Positions 25,516 to 34,511 of a DNA stretch of 64,000 nt are shown piece by piece. This stretch comes from an uncultured Lachnospiraceae bacterium (GTDB taxonomy: Bacteria; Bacillota; Clostridia; Lachnospirales; Lachnospiraceae). The notes beneath the pieces were generated by a model. That model was not told the origin of the DNA. It worked only from the letters and a program-made list of their open reading frames with translations, and made no database searches. Position 1 is the stretch's first letter; each line of letters begins with the position of its first letter. The translations under genes and the position numbers were made by a program. The DNA lies in assembly GCA_910584585.1 (NCBI GenBank), contig CAJUBP010000009.1, positions 52,616 through 116,615 of the forward strand, read 5' to 3'.

Positions 25516-25755
25516 CTATGCACACTTCAAAGGCTTTCCAAAAGGCCTGAAACCCTCTATCACCAATTCCTGCGCTGCTGTTTCGGCTTCTGAGTCTTTT
25601 TCGGCAGTCCATTCCTCTGCCTTTACCAAAGTCCCCTCCGTTACCGTGGTTTGATTTTCCACATAATTCACGTAATAGAAAATTCCTCCCGCAATGGTGA
25701 GAATCACAACTGCCAGAAGACAAATCCGATAAATGGTACTATGACTACGATTCAT
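25516..25755 (-). CDS. Small membrane protein heading the spoVA operon
   Basis: A 79-aa protein with one N-terminal membrane helix (ICLLAVVILTIAGGIFYYVN) and a short acidic outside domain. The family is unknown to me; it is not one of the named SpoVA proteins. The ATG at 25755 follows AAGGATG. It is the first gene after the sigma-G-like promoter at 25786-25814 and is transcribed with spoVAA-AB-AC, so a forespore-membrane role is likely. Confidence 0.72.
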   Translation of the reverse strand: MNRSHSTIYRICLLAVVILTIAGGIFYYVNYVENQTTVTEGTLVKAEEWTAEKDSEAETAAQELVIEGFRPFGKPLKCA

Positions 25756-25785
25756 ACTCTCACATCCTTTTTCCATCTTTGGAAG

Positions 25786-25814
25786 TAGTATGCCATCCCA
25801 GCCAAAATTTATAC
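25786..25814 (-). promoter_or_regulatory. Sigma-G-like promoter of the spoVA operon
   Basis: On the minus strand GTATA (25810-25814), 17 bp and CATACTA (25786-25792). The spoVA operon is a known sigma-G target, and the match to GNATR/CATNNTA is full. Confidence 0.65.
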
Positions 25815-25890
25815 ATTTTTCTTTTTGAAATTTGAATCTGGTAATCGAAAATAAAAACGTGTATAATAAAAAGAAAAAGAAGGTGAAATT

Positions 25891-26424
25891 ATGAACGCTT
25901 TAAAGAAAGAATCTTTGTACACAATTGACGATATCTACGCATTGCCGGAAGGAGAGCGGGCGGAATTGATCGATGGGCAGATTTACTATATGGCGCCTCC
26001 CGGCAGGACGCATCAGCAAATTTCCAGTTACCTCCATCATACGATTTACAACCATATAAAAAAAGAGAACGGCAGCTGTGAAGTCTATGCCGCTCCTTTC
26101 GCCGTATTTCTGAATAAGGACAGCGCAAATTACGTGGAACCGGATCTCTCCATTATATGCGATGTCTCCAAACTGGATGAAAAAGGCTGCCACGGCGCCC
26201 CGGACTGGGTCATTGAAATCGTTTCCCCCAGCAGCAAGTCCAGGGATTACATGGTTAAGCTTTTAAAATACTGCACCGCCGGAGTCCGGGAATACTGGAT
26301 TGTAGATCCGGATAAAAAAATGGTATCCGTATATCAGATAGAACAGGAACTGGTAGAACAATATTCCTTCGGAGAAGAGATTCCAGTTGGAATCTGGGAG
26401 AATTTTTCCATCACTATCCCGTAG
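25891..26424 (+). CDS. Uma2-family (DUF820) putative endonuclease
   Basis: A 177-aa protein of the Uma2/DUF820 family, a PD-(D/E)XK-like nuclease fold abundant in cyanobacteria and some Clostridia. Characteristic pieces are YTIDDIYALPEGERAELIDG, YYMAPPGRTHQ, the VEPDLSIICD acidic strand and PDWVIEIVSPSSKSRDYMVK. The cellular role is unknown; many are linked to mobile or repeat DNA. The ATG follows GAAGGTG. It stands alone, divergent from the spoVA operon, and converges on the beta-glucuronidase gene through a shared terminator. Confidence 0.88.
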   Translation: MNALKKESLYTIDDIYALPEGERAELIDGQIYYMAPPGRTHQQISSYLHHTIYNHIKKENGSCEVYAAPFAVFLNKDSANYVEPDLSIICDVSKLDEKGCHGAPDWVIEIVSPSSKSRDYMVKLLKYCTAGVREYWIVDPDKKMVSVYQIEQELVEQYSFGEEIPVGIWENFSITIP

Positions 26425-26430
26425 CCAGAA

Positions 26431-26468
26431 TTTCCCGCAGGCTGCAATTCCTTACACCCTGCGGGAAA
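26431..26468. terminator. Bidirectional hairpin terminator
   Basis: TTTCCCGCAGG and CCTGCGGGAAA form a perfect 11-bp stem between the converging Uma2 and GH2 genes, with A/T-rich flanks on both sides. Confidence 0.75.
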
Positions 26469-26474
26469 CTAAAT

Positions 26475-28382
26475 TTATCCCTGTTCCTTTTGTTTATAAT
26501 CATAATCCGGTATCTCATTCCACCGTTTCCGGAAATAATGTGCCGCCAGTTTCGGCCGCCGATCCCTGGTTAAAATACCCTTCTTATTCCCGTCAATGCG
26601 CATCACGCCCTGAATGGTGGCAAAATCCGCAAAATTCCAGGGATGCTCTCCCCTTACAAATTCATACTGATCCAGAATCCGGTTTGTGACGTCATAATAA
26701 GCAGCCTGGTATTCTTCCGTAAACATATTCGCGGAAGCATCGTGAAGCCCCGCCACAGTATCCGCTCCATATTCCGTAATCAGAACCGGCTTGTTCTTCG
26801 TTTTCCAATATTCCATCTCACAGGTAAGGGCCTGCTTTGCCGCGTCCAGATTGCCTGGGAAAATATACCACCCGTAGTACCGGTTCATGCAAATCACATC
26901 CATAGCCGGAGCTACTTTATCTTCCGTGTAATTGTTATTGCAGACAACCAGGGTTACCGGGCGATCCTGGGGATCACAGCGATGGGCCAGTTCATACAGA
27001 GGCATGAAATAGTCATAGGCGCTCTTTGGCCTTGCAGCCGTGTCCGGCTCGTTTGCCAAAGACCAGAGAACCACGCAGGCATGATTCTTATCCCTCTGAA
27101 TCAAATCCCGAATCACTGCTTCGTGATGCTCCCTGGTCCGGCTCAAATCCCGATACCAGTCTTCTTCTATATTCGGGAAATTCAGTCCAACCGCCGGCGT
27201 CTCATCAATCACCACAATTCCTTCTCTGTCGCAGAGCGCCAGCATCTCTTCCGCGTAAGGGTAATGGGAAGTCCGGAAGGAATTTGCCCCCATCCATTTC
27301 AGCAAAGAGATATCCTTCACATTCAAGACCTCATCCATTCCCCGTCCATGCACCGCACTGTCTTCATGCTTTCCGGCGCCTTTAAAATAAAAAGGCTTTC
27401 CATTGATATAAAACTGGTTTCCTTTCACCTCCACACTGCGTACTCCGAAGCTCTCTTCATACTGATCTTCCCTGTACTCGATTCTGGCCCGGTAGAGATA
27501 CCCATTGCCCGGCTCCCACAGCCTTACGTTCTCTATAAGAACACTGCCTTTGGCCCCTGTCTGGGAAGCCACTTCTTGCCCGTCTTCATCCAAAATTGCA
27601 ATCCTGACTTTGGCAGCCTCTGCGGCATTTGCCTCTTTGCCGCAACAAGCCTCATACACACCACCGGCGTTTTCCTCTTTCCCGCGGCAAACATCATTTT
27701 CACCACCGGCATTTTCCTCTTTCCCGCAGCAAACCTCATACTCCACCCTGGCATTTTTCCCTTCGATCCGGGGCACAAGGGTAATGTCCTCAATATAATC
27801 CCTGGGCGTAGTGTAAATTTTTACGGGACGGTGAATCCCGGCATAATTGAAAAAATCAAAATTCGGATAATTCTGGGGCGCAAGCTCTGTGTTCCTGACG
27901 CTCTCAAAATCCGGCATTTCACTTCCGAACATCGCCTGGCTGCTTTCATTTCCAACTGGAAGGGTGGAGAAATCAATCCGGTTATCCACAGCCACGCAGA
28001 GCAGGTTCTCCCCTTCCTCCTGAAATTCCCGAAGTTCCGCTTCAAAGGGAAGAAATCCTCCTTTGTGCTCACACAACAACGCGCCGTTCCAATAAACCCT
28101 GGCATGCTGGGTCACTGCCCCGAAACGCAGCACAATCCGCTGTGACCGCAGAATCTTAGGAATCCTGACTTTCTTCTGGTAGAACGCCCATCCATAGTGA
28201 TCCCGAAACGCCGCGCTGACCTTCTGGTCATTATAGGACGCCGGAACTGCCATAGTCTCTGCGTTTTTAAGGGGAACCTCCATCCATTTTTCCTCAAATC
28301 CATGTCCGTTGTCCAATTTAAATTCCCATACTCCGGACAAATCCATCAGGGTTCTCGCCTGATTCATCTTGGGATATAACAT
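26475..28382 (-). CDS. uidA: Beta-glucuronidase, GH2
   Basis: A 635-aa GH2 enzyme. It has the N-terminal sugar-binding sandwich, an immunoglobulin-like domain, then the TIM barrel with acid/base SLANEPDT (Glu about 445) and nucleophile LITEYGAD (Glu about 537). GNKKG near residue 600 is the N-x-K motif that contacts the glucuronate carboxylate and separates glucuronidases from galactosidases. It should remove terminal beta-glucuronic acid in the cytoplasm. Residues about 217-259 hold three tandem 14-residue copies (CCGKEENAGG type) not normal for GH2. The ATG at 28382 directly follows the DUF624 stop, so translation is coupled. Confidence 0.9.
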   Translation of the reverse strand: MLYPKMNQARTLMDLSGVWEFKLDNGHGFEEKWMEVPLKNAETMAVPASYNDQKVSAAFRDHYGWAFYQKKVRIPKILRSQRIVLRFGAVTQHARVYWNGALLCEHKGGFLPFEAELREFQEEGENLLCVAVDNRIDFSTLPVGNESSQAMFGSEMPDFESVRNTELAPQNYPNFDFFNYAGIHRPVKIYTTPRDYIEDITLVPRIEGKNARVEYEVCCGKEENAGGENDVCRGKEENAGGVYEACCGKEANAAEAAKVRIAILDEDGQEVASQTGAKGSVLIENVRLWEPGNGYLYRARIEYREDQYEESFGVRSVEVKGNQFYINGKPFYFKGAGKHEDSAVHGRGMDEVLNVKDISLLKWMGANSFRTSHYPYAEEMLALCDREGIVVIDETPAVGLNFPNIEEDWYRDLSRTREHHEAVIRDLIQRDKNHACVVLWSLANEPDTAARPKSAYDYFMPLYELAHRCDPQDRPVTLVVCNNNYTEDKVAPAMDVICMNRYYGWYIFPGNLDAAKQALTCEMEYWKTKNKPVLITEYGADTVAGLHDASANMFTEEYQAAYYDVTNRILDQYEFVRGEHPWNFADFATIQGVMRIDGNKKGILTRDRRPKLAAHYFRKRWNEIPDYDYKQKEQG

Positions 28383-28383
28383 T

Positions 28384-28992
28384 TCATCTCGCCTCTCTTT
28401 TCTCATCTTCCAAAATCATGCGCAGGATTTTACAGTGAAGATACGCCGTCAATCCTGCGCCCACCGCCAGCAGCGGCGCCAGAACGAATATGCCTGCCGC
28501 CAGAATTCCGGCTGCCGCCACCAACATAAAAATAGTCCATCCCGGATTTTTAAGGGCCAGCACAAACGCTGCTGCCGCTGCCGATTTCAGATCCAGATCG
28601 CTCTTTACAATCAAAGGAAACAGGTACAGCAGCATCATTGCGTAAATGACTGCGGCAATTACACTGGCTGTCAGCAGCACAACCCCGAGACTCTCCATGC
28701 GGGAATAAACATAAACATCCGATGCCAGGAGAATCCCCAGTCCCGCTGTAATGAGCCACACTGCCGTGGCCCGTTTCCAGTTTTTCCGGAAAGACTTAAA
28801 AAATGACCGGACAATATAACCTTCCTGGTTCTCTGCCATTTGAAAAGATACATCATACAGCGCCGCTGTCGCCGCGCCTATTGTAACCAGCGGAATGCTG
28901 CATAAAATCCACAGCCCCGTAAGCAATACCATATCTGTCAGTTTCCCCAGAAAATTCCACACCGGATGATCCGTACTGAATATTCCTGCCAT
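28384..28992 (-). CDS. DUF624/YesL-family membrane protein
   Basis: A 202-aa membrane protein with about five hydrophobic helices and the family-type opening DMVLLTGLWILCSIPLVTIG. DUF624 (YesL) proteins accompany carbohydrate ABC importers and YesMN regulators in Firmicutes, but their activity is not established. The start follows GAGGAGA. It lies between the permease genes and the beta-glucuronidase gene and is coupled to the latter. Confidence 0.88.
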   Translation of the reverse strand: MAGIFSTDHPVWNFLGKLTDMVLLTGLWILCSIPLVTIGAATAALYDVSFQMAENQEGYIVRSFFKSFRKNWKRATAVWLITAGLGILLASDVYVYSRMESLGVVLLTASVIAAVIYAMMLLYLFPLIVKSDLDLKSAAAAAFVLALKNPGWTIFMLVAAAGILAAGIFVLAPLLAVGAGLTAYLHCKILRMILEDEKREAR

Positions 28993-29077
28993 ATCACTTC
29001 TCCTCTTCCTGATTGCTTAACCCCCATCAACCAGAGTTAAAATTTTTCTATGCCGCGCAAAACCCGTTGTCAAACTC

Positions 29078-29923
29078 CTAACCCTTCAATCCGGTGGAAG
29101 CCACGCCTTCTACAAAATATTTCTGCAGGGAAAGGAATACAATCAGCACCGGTATCAGCGTGATAATAGAGCCGGCCATAATCAGCCCGTATTCCGCCGC
29201 AAACTGCCCGATAAACATTTTAAGTCCCAGCTGTATCGTCTTCTTTGTCTCTGTTTTCAGATAAATCAACGGGCCGAGATAATCATTCCACGTATTTACA
29301 AATGTAAAAATTGTCAGCGTGGACAGCGCCGGCTTCGACAGCGGCAGCATAATCGTGGAATAAATTCTGTATTCGCTCATGCCGTCAATCCGCGCCGCCT
29401 CGCACAGGGAATCCGGAATATCCTCATAAAACTGCTTCATCATAAATACCCCGAACGCCGAAAAGGCCTGCAGACAGATCATTGCCAAAAGCTTATCATT
29501 TAAACCCATTCCCCGCATCATGATAAACTGGGGAACCATATAGACCTGCCAGGGCATGGCAATGGTCGCGATGTACGCCAGAAACAGCACATTCTTATGC
29601 TTGAATTCCAGTTTTGCAAAGGCATAGGCCGCAAAGCTGCTGGTAATCAGCTGCAAAAGCGTCACTACAATGGTCAGGAACACCGTATTTCCAATAAAAT
29701 GCATCAGCGGAATCTTCGTCCAGATCCTGACGTAATTATCCCATCTGGGCTCATCCGGTATAAATTGAAAAGGGCTCACCTTAAATACATCCGCATTATT
29801 TTTGATGGACGCGGATAACATCCACAGAAACGGAATCACCATCAGCGCCGTAATCAAAATCAACAGCAGATAGAGCACTATCTTCCCGATCATCCTGTTT
29901 CGTTTCATCGATGCTGTCTTCAT
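29078..29923 (-). CDS. Sugar ABC transporter permease (MalG/AraQ type)
   Basis: A 281-aa inner-membrane permease with about six helices and the EAA loop EAARIDGMSEYRIYSTIMLP that docks the ATPase. It is of the MalG/LplC class and partners the permease encoded upstream. The ATG at 29923 has GGAGG 7 nt before it; the longer frame lies inside the upstream permease gene. No ATPase gene is in the locus, so a shared MsmX-like ATPase probably energises it. Confidence 0.92.
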   Translation of the reverse strand: MKTASMKRNRMIGKIVLYLLLILITALMVIPFLWMLSASIKNNADVFKVSPFQFIPDEPRWDNYVRIWTKIPLMHFIGNTVFLTIVVTLLQLITSSFAAYAFAKLEFKHKNVLFLAYIATIAMPWQVYMVPQFIMMRGMGLNDKLLAMICLQAFSAFGVFMMKQFYEDIPDSLCEAARIDGMSEYRIYSTIMLPLSKPALSTLTIFTFVNTWNDYLGPLIYLKTETKKTIQLGLKMFIGQFAAEYGLIMAGSIITLIPVLIVFLSLQKYFVEGVASTGLKG

Positions 29924-29934
29924 ATCTCTGCCTC

Positions 29935-30852
29935 CTATTCCCCTGCGTATTTTTTCTGTCCGCGGAACTGAATCAGCGTAATTACAAGCACCATAGCGAA
30001 CAATACCATGGCAATCGCGCTGGAATAACCCAAATCCCACTCAACAAATGCTTTCTGGTAAATATAGTAAACCAGTACCGTAGAAGAGGTGCCAAGTCTT
30101 CCGTCCCCGCCTCCGGCAAGCATAATCGCGATATCATATACCTTAAAGCAGTTAATCGTAAGCATAACCGTTACAAAAAATGTGGTGGGCCGCAGCTGGG
30201 GCCATGTAACATACAAAAACTTCTGCCAGGTACTGGCTCCGTCAAGACTGGCGGCCTCGTACAATTCTGCCGAAATTCCCTGAAGCCCGGCCAGGTAAAT
30301 CACCATATAATATCCCATGTATTTCCATACGCTGAACAGCACCAGCGTAACCATGATCAAACTCCCGCCGAACCAGTTGGGCAGATTTTTTACATGGAAT
30401 ACATAATACAAAATCGCATTCACCGGGCCTTTGCTCGGATGGAAAATCATTGCCCAAACCGCTGTAATTGCCACCAGAGACGCCACATAAGGGAAAAACG
30501 CCACTGTCCGGAAAAATCCCCGAAACTTCACCTTCTGATTTAATATAATTGCCAGCGCCAGCGACGCAATCATTGTCAGGGGCACAGTTCCGATACAGTA
30601 GATAATTGTATTTTTGAGGGAAGCTTTAAAGATCGTATCGCTAAACAGCCGCTTAAAATTATCGAGCCCCGCAAACTGGATTGCGTTATTCCCGTCCCAA
30701 TGCAAAAATCCCAGCGCAAACGCGCACAAAATCGGTATCATGGTAAACACTGCAAATCCGATAAAGTTAGGGGCGATAAACGAATATGCCACCAGCGCCC
30801 GCTTCCGTTCCCGGGCTTTTCTGCTTTTTTTCATATCTGTAACATGTTCCAT
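29935..30852 (-). CDS. Sugar ABC transporter permease (MalF/UgpA type)
   Basis: A 305-aa permease of the MalF/UgpA/LplB class, with about six membrane helices. The EAA loop reads ELYEAASLDGASTWQKFLYV followed by TWPQLRP. It forms the channel with the 281-aa permease, 11 nt downstream. The ATG at 30852 is preceded by AAGGAGGC; an upstream start at 30891 lacks this. The N-terminus (KKSRKARERKR) is strongly basic, consistent with the cytoplasmic side. Confidence 0.92.
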   Translation of the reverse strand: MEHVTDMKKSRKARERKRALVAYSFIAPNFIGFAVFTMIPILCAFALGFLHWDGNNAIQFAGLDNFKRLFSDTIFKASLKNTIIYCIGTVPLTMIASLALAIILNQKVKFRGFFRTVAFFPYVASLVAITAVWAMIFHPSKGPVNAILYYVFHVKNLPNWFGGSLIMVTLVLFSVWKYMGYYMVIYLAGLQGISAELYEAASLDGASTWQKFLYVTWPQLRPTTFFVTVMLTINCFKVYDIAIMLAGGGDGRLGTSSTVLVYYIYQKAFVEWDLGYSSAIAMVLFAMVLVITLIQFRGQKKYAGE

Positions 30853-30966
30853 ATTTGCCTCCTTCATACCTTCCATATCGAAAAAGAGCATGGCAGCGCT
30901 CAGCCTGTACCAGGCATTTCAAAATCCAATGCTGACATGCTCTTTTTATTTTGGATATTGTACTGT

Positions 30967-32406
30967 CTATTTCACAATCGCTCCCACTTCTTCATTCATC
31001 TTGGCGATTCCCTCGTCAATGGAGATATCCCCGTTCATGATATCTTTATGATAAGTGTCCAGAATCGTGTTAATCTGAGAGATATTCTCATCATAAGGAG
31101 CTTCCAGGTAAATCTTTGTGGTCTTTAAGGCTTCCTTGGTCGCGTCGTCCTGGGGGAATCCTTCCAGCCCGGTGATGATATCAATCACCTCATCGCTGAT
31201 GATAGCCGGGAATGTGCCGGTCTTTGCAATGATTTTCGCGCCTTCTTCACCGCCTGCAAATTTAATGAAGTCCCATGCGGCGTCTTTATTTTCAGAAGAT
31301 GTGGGAATGGACAATCCTGTCACCTGGCCCAATGTGGTGCCTGCCTCTACGCCCTCCGGATGAGGATATTTCGCCAGCCCCCAGTTTCCGCAGAGTTCTG
31401 AATCGTATTCTCCGCTTGCAAGGCTGGAAAGCAAGGTTGTAATATACCATGTTCCCATATTGAAGGTCGCCGTGTTGCCCTCGGAAAACGCTGCGGAATA
31501 ATGAAGCTGCGACGCGTTGGTATCCACATAGGAACGGCAGATTCCGTCTTCTTCCTGCTTCTTCACCATCTCATAATATTCTTTGGTAAAATCATAATTT
31601 CCGTCTGTAATCGAATGCTGCCCGTCCAGAATGCCAAACAGCTGCACTGCGCTTCTCCAGGTATGGTAATGGGAGCCATACACCTGCTCATCTCCGAAGC
31701 CTGCCTTCGCCACTGAGCGAACCAGCTCATCATACTGGGCGATGGTCATATCATTGCTGGGATACTCCACATTCGCGGCGTCATACAGATCTTTATTATA
31801 ATACAGGATCCAGAAATCACTGCGGAACGGAAGCTGGTACAACGCGCCGTCCACCGATAACTGTTCCGTGGTGCCGTTATATAAGGACAAATCCAGGCTG
31901 TCCGCCTTAATCCGTTCATCCAGCGGCTCCAGCACGCCCTTAGATACCAGTGTCGCGTATCCCGGCACATCCTTGATGGTTACAATGTCAAATTCAGAAC
32001 CGGTTCCGGACAATTCTGTGGAGAGCACCGTATCATAATCGGCAGAACCTAAGTCTGTCATCTCAATCCGCACATCCGGGTGGGCCTGGGTATAAGCGTC
32101 TGCCACTTCCTGCCAATAGGTAGCTGTCTTCAAGTCCCAAATCGCCCATTTCAGCACTGTCTCGGCGGAATCGGAACCGCTGATCCCGGAACTTCCGGCA
32201 GCCGGAGTATCTTCCGGTTTTTCCTCTTCCTGCTTATCTGCCTTGGCTTCATCCTCTCCGGCGTCTTCTTTGCCGGTATCCTCTTTCTCGGTTTCCTCCT
32301 GCTTAGTTTCCCCCTCAGTTCCGGTTTCACCGTTTTGGCCGCATCCCGCAAGGCTTGCCATCACCATGGCGGATGCCAGCAAAAGGCTTACTAACTTCTT
32401 TTTCAT
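30967..32406 (-). CDS. Extracellular sugar-binding lipoprotein (family 1)
   Basis: A 479-aa solute-binding protein. A lipoprotein signal (MKKKLVSLLLASAMVMASLA then GCG) is followed by an acidic Glu/Lys/Asp linker of about 45 residues. The type-1 binding fold follows, with VLKWAIWDLKTATYWQEVAD and several aromatic contact regions. It should deliver an oligosaccharide to the two permeases downstream. The ATG at 32406 follows ATAGGAGG; earlier starts would add residues ahead of the signal peptide. It is divergent from the yesM-like kinase gene, which probably controls it. Confidence 0.93.
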   Translation of the reverse strand: MKKKLVSLLLASAMVMASLAGCGQNGETGTEGETKQEETEKEDTGKEDAGEDEAKADKQEEEKPEDTPAAGSSGISGSDSAETVLKWAIWDLKTATYWQEVADAYTQAHPDVRIEMTDLGSADYDTVLSTELSGTGSEFDIVTIKDVPGYATLVSKGVLEPLDERIKADSLDLSLYNGTTEQLSVDGALYQLPFRSDFWILYYNKDLYDAANVEYPSNDMTIAQYDELVRSVAKAGFGDEQVYGSHYHTWRSAVQLFGILDGQHSITDGNYDFTKEYYEMVKKQEEDGICRSYVDTNASQLHYSAAFSEGNTATFNMGTWYITTLLSSLASGEYDSELCGNWGLAKYPHPEGVEAGTTLGQVTGLSIPTSSENKDAAWDFIKFAGGEEGAKIIAKTGTFPAIISDEVIDIITGLEGFPQDDATKEALKTTKIYLEAPYDENISQINTILDTYHKDIMNGDISIDEGIAKMNEEVGAIVK

Positions 32407-32680
32407 TTTGAACCTCCTATATTCTTTACTTTCAGAAGCCATGTCTGCTTCCTCTGTGTCTATGATTATATGAAATTTTCTGCAGTCTCTCCATGGGATA
32501 GACAACGATTTCATGCCATTTTTCTGCCGTCCCCTTTCTTTTGCCCTCTGGGTCCCCGGAAAATATTGTCATTTATTAAGAAATTATACATTATTTCTCA
32601 CTCTGCAACAATTTTCAATGAATTTCTATTATGATAAAATAAAGACAACTTATCAACTGCGAATCAGAGGAACCTATGCA
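32407..32680. promoter_or_regulatory. Divergent promoter region of the glycan locus
   Basis: This 274-nt spacer separates the binding-protein gene from the sensor-kinase gene. Just before the kinase, TTTTCA and TAAAAT with 17-bp spacing form a weak promoter. Nothing else specific stands out. Confidence 0.35.
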
Positions 32681-34489
32681 ATGAAACATAAATTCTATAA
32701 AACCATAAAAGGCCGGTTTCTGATCATTACAACCGTCCTGATACTGATTGTAGGAGCCGGAGCGTCCACCATGGCCTATGCCCTGTTTTCCCAGAACTTA
32801 AGGGACAACCAGCTTCACGCCGCTGAGACCAACCTCCAGTTTCTAAAAAACAGTATTGACGCCGACATGATCGATGTGATGAACTTATCCCGCACCAGCC
32901 GTACCAGCAGCAATATCCTGAATTTTGTCAACACTTCCAGGGACAGCGCCGCTTACAACACCATTACAAGAAATGCCATTGAATGGCTGAATGAACAATA
33001 TTTAAGCAACAATGCCACCCGCTACATTGACCGGATTGTAGTGGCCAACGTAAACCGGACTGATTATCTTCAGGTAGTCTCCCCGGAATACTCCGTAGGC
33101 AAACCCCTGGTGCAGCTAATTGAGGCGCTTCCCTATTATGAAGAGCTGATGGCGGAGTCTGACTATACCTTCCGGATCGGAATCCAAAAAGATCCCTTCC
33201 GCCCTGGGAACTCCCAGATGTTTCCAGTCATCCGGCCCATTTATGATACCTGTGACAACAGCATTATCGGATTTTCCTACCTGCAGATTTCCTTCCAGCT
33301 GTTCACCGAGCCCCTGGCCCAGTATTCCGAACAGACGAAGCTTCCGGTTTATCTGACCATTGCCGGCACAACCTGGAAGATAACCAAAGATTCCATCCAG
33401 ACCGTTTCCTTCGATCCCGGCAGTATCCAGGACATAGACTTCCAGGCCGCCGCAAGCGGCGTATCTGCCCATTCGGTCAATGCCGGAGGAGAACAATGCC
33501 TGTTTGTCAGCACTCCGCTGGATACCCACGACTGTTCCCTTGCAGTCCCGATTCCAAACGCCGCGTTTTATGAACAGCTCAAACGGTATTTGGCCATTTT
33601 ATCCCTGATCCTGCTCTTTATGTTGGCCATTGGAATCTTCCTGGTAATCAGCTTAAACCGCACCGTCACCCGGCCCATCGCGCGTCTGCACGCCAGAATT
33701 GACGCAGTGGCAAAAGAAGAATTTGCCCCGGACCTTTCGGTGGAATGGGACAATGAACTGGGGGATATCGGCAAAAATATCAACCGGATGGCTATGGAAA
33801 TTCAGAACCTGATGGAGGAAAAAATCCACTTTGAGACACAGAAAAAGGATTATGAATATCAGGTCCTGCAAAGCCAGATCAACCCTCATTTCCTCTATAA
33901 CACACTGAATTCCATCAAATGGATGGCAGCAGTCCAGCATGCCCCGGGAATTGCGGAAATGACCACCGCCCTGGCGCATCTTTTGAAATACATCGCCAAG
34001 GGAACCTCCACCATCGTAACCCTGGCGGATGAAATTGAATTGCTGGACGAATACTTTACCATACAGAAATACCGCTACGGCGGCACCATCACCCTGGAAT
34101 ACCAGATAGAGGACGAGGCGCTTCTGCAGACAAAAATACTGCGGTTCACCCTGCAGCCCATTGTGGAAAATTCCATTTTCCACGGAATTGAACCCAAAGG
34201 GCAGAGCGGAACGATTACCGTACATGTCTGCCGGGTCCCGGACAATTGCGTGCAGATAGACATTACAGACGACGGCGTCGGAATGGAGGAAGAGGAACTG
34301 AAACAGATTCTGAATGAAGCCTCCCCTGAAAAAACACATTTCTTCCGGCAAATCGGCATAGGAAGCGTAAACAAACGGATTCAATATAACTTCGGCAGAG
34401 AATACGGCCTTTTTGCTTCCAGCGTACCCGGGCAGTATACCACCATGTCCGTAAGGCTGCCGGAAACACAAACATCAGATGAAAATTAA
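32681..34489 (+). CDS. YesM-like sensor histidine kinase
   Basis: A 602-aa membrane kinase. It has a TM helix at about 13-36, an extracellular sensor of about 310 residues, a second TM at about 353-375 and a HAMP linker. The His_kinase block QSQINPHFLYNTLNSIKWMA carries the phosphorylated His at about 403, followed by a HATPase domain with DDGVGMEEEEL and the IGIGSVNKRI glycine motif. This LytS/YesM class senses extracellular sugar, often through the binding protein, and phosphorylates the AraC-type regulator encoded next. The ATG at 32681 follows AGAGGA. The response-regulator ATG lies 22 nt after the kinase stop. Confidence 0.92.
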   Translation: MKHKFYKTIKGRFLIITTVLILIVGAGASTMAYALFSQNLRDNQLHAAETNLQFLKNSIDADMIDVMNLSRTSRTSSNILNFVNTSRDSAAYNTITRNAIEWLNEQYLSNNATRYIDRIVVANVNRTDYLQVVSPEYSVGKPLVQLIEALPYYEELMAESDYTFRIGIQKDPFRPGNSQMFPVIRPIYDTCDNSIIGFSYLQISFQLFTEPLAQYSEQTKLPVYLTIAGTTWKITKDSIQTVSFDPGSIQDIDFQAAASGVSAHSVNAGGEQCLFVSTPLDTHDCSLAVPIPNAAFYEQLKRYLAILSLILLFMLAIGIFLVISLNRTVTRPIARLHARIDAVAKEEFAPDLSVEWDNELGDIGKNINRMAMEIQNLMEEKIHFETQKKDYEYQVLQSQINPHFLYNTLNSIKWMAAVQHAPGIAEMTTALAHLLKYIAKGTSTIVTLADEIELLDEYFTIQKYRYGGTITLEYQIEDEALLQTKILRFTLQPIVENSIFHGIEPKGQSGTITVHVCRVPDNCVQIDITDDGVGMEEEELKQILNEASPEKTHFFRQIGIGSVNKRIQYNFGREYGLFASSVPGQYTTMSVRLPETQTSDEN

Positions 34490-34511
34490 TGGAAAAGCAG
34501 GAGGGAACGAT

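Noticed and set aside
26643..28145. 500-aa frame opposite the beta-glucuronidase gene
   Set aside because: It is a shadow of the GH2 gene; its makeup is low-complexity and no domain is visible, while the other strand has all catalytic motifs.
33653..34471. 272-aa frame opposite the sensor kinase gene
   Set aside because: A shadow frame; the plus strand has the full histidine kinase.
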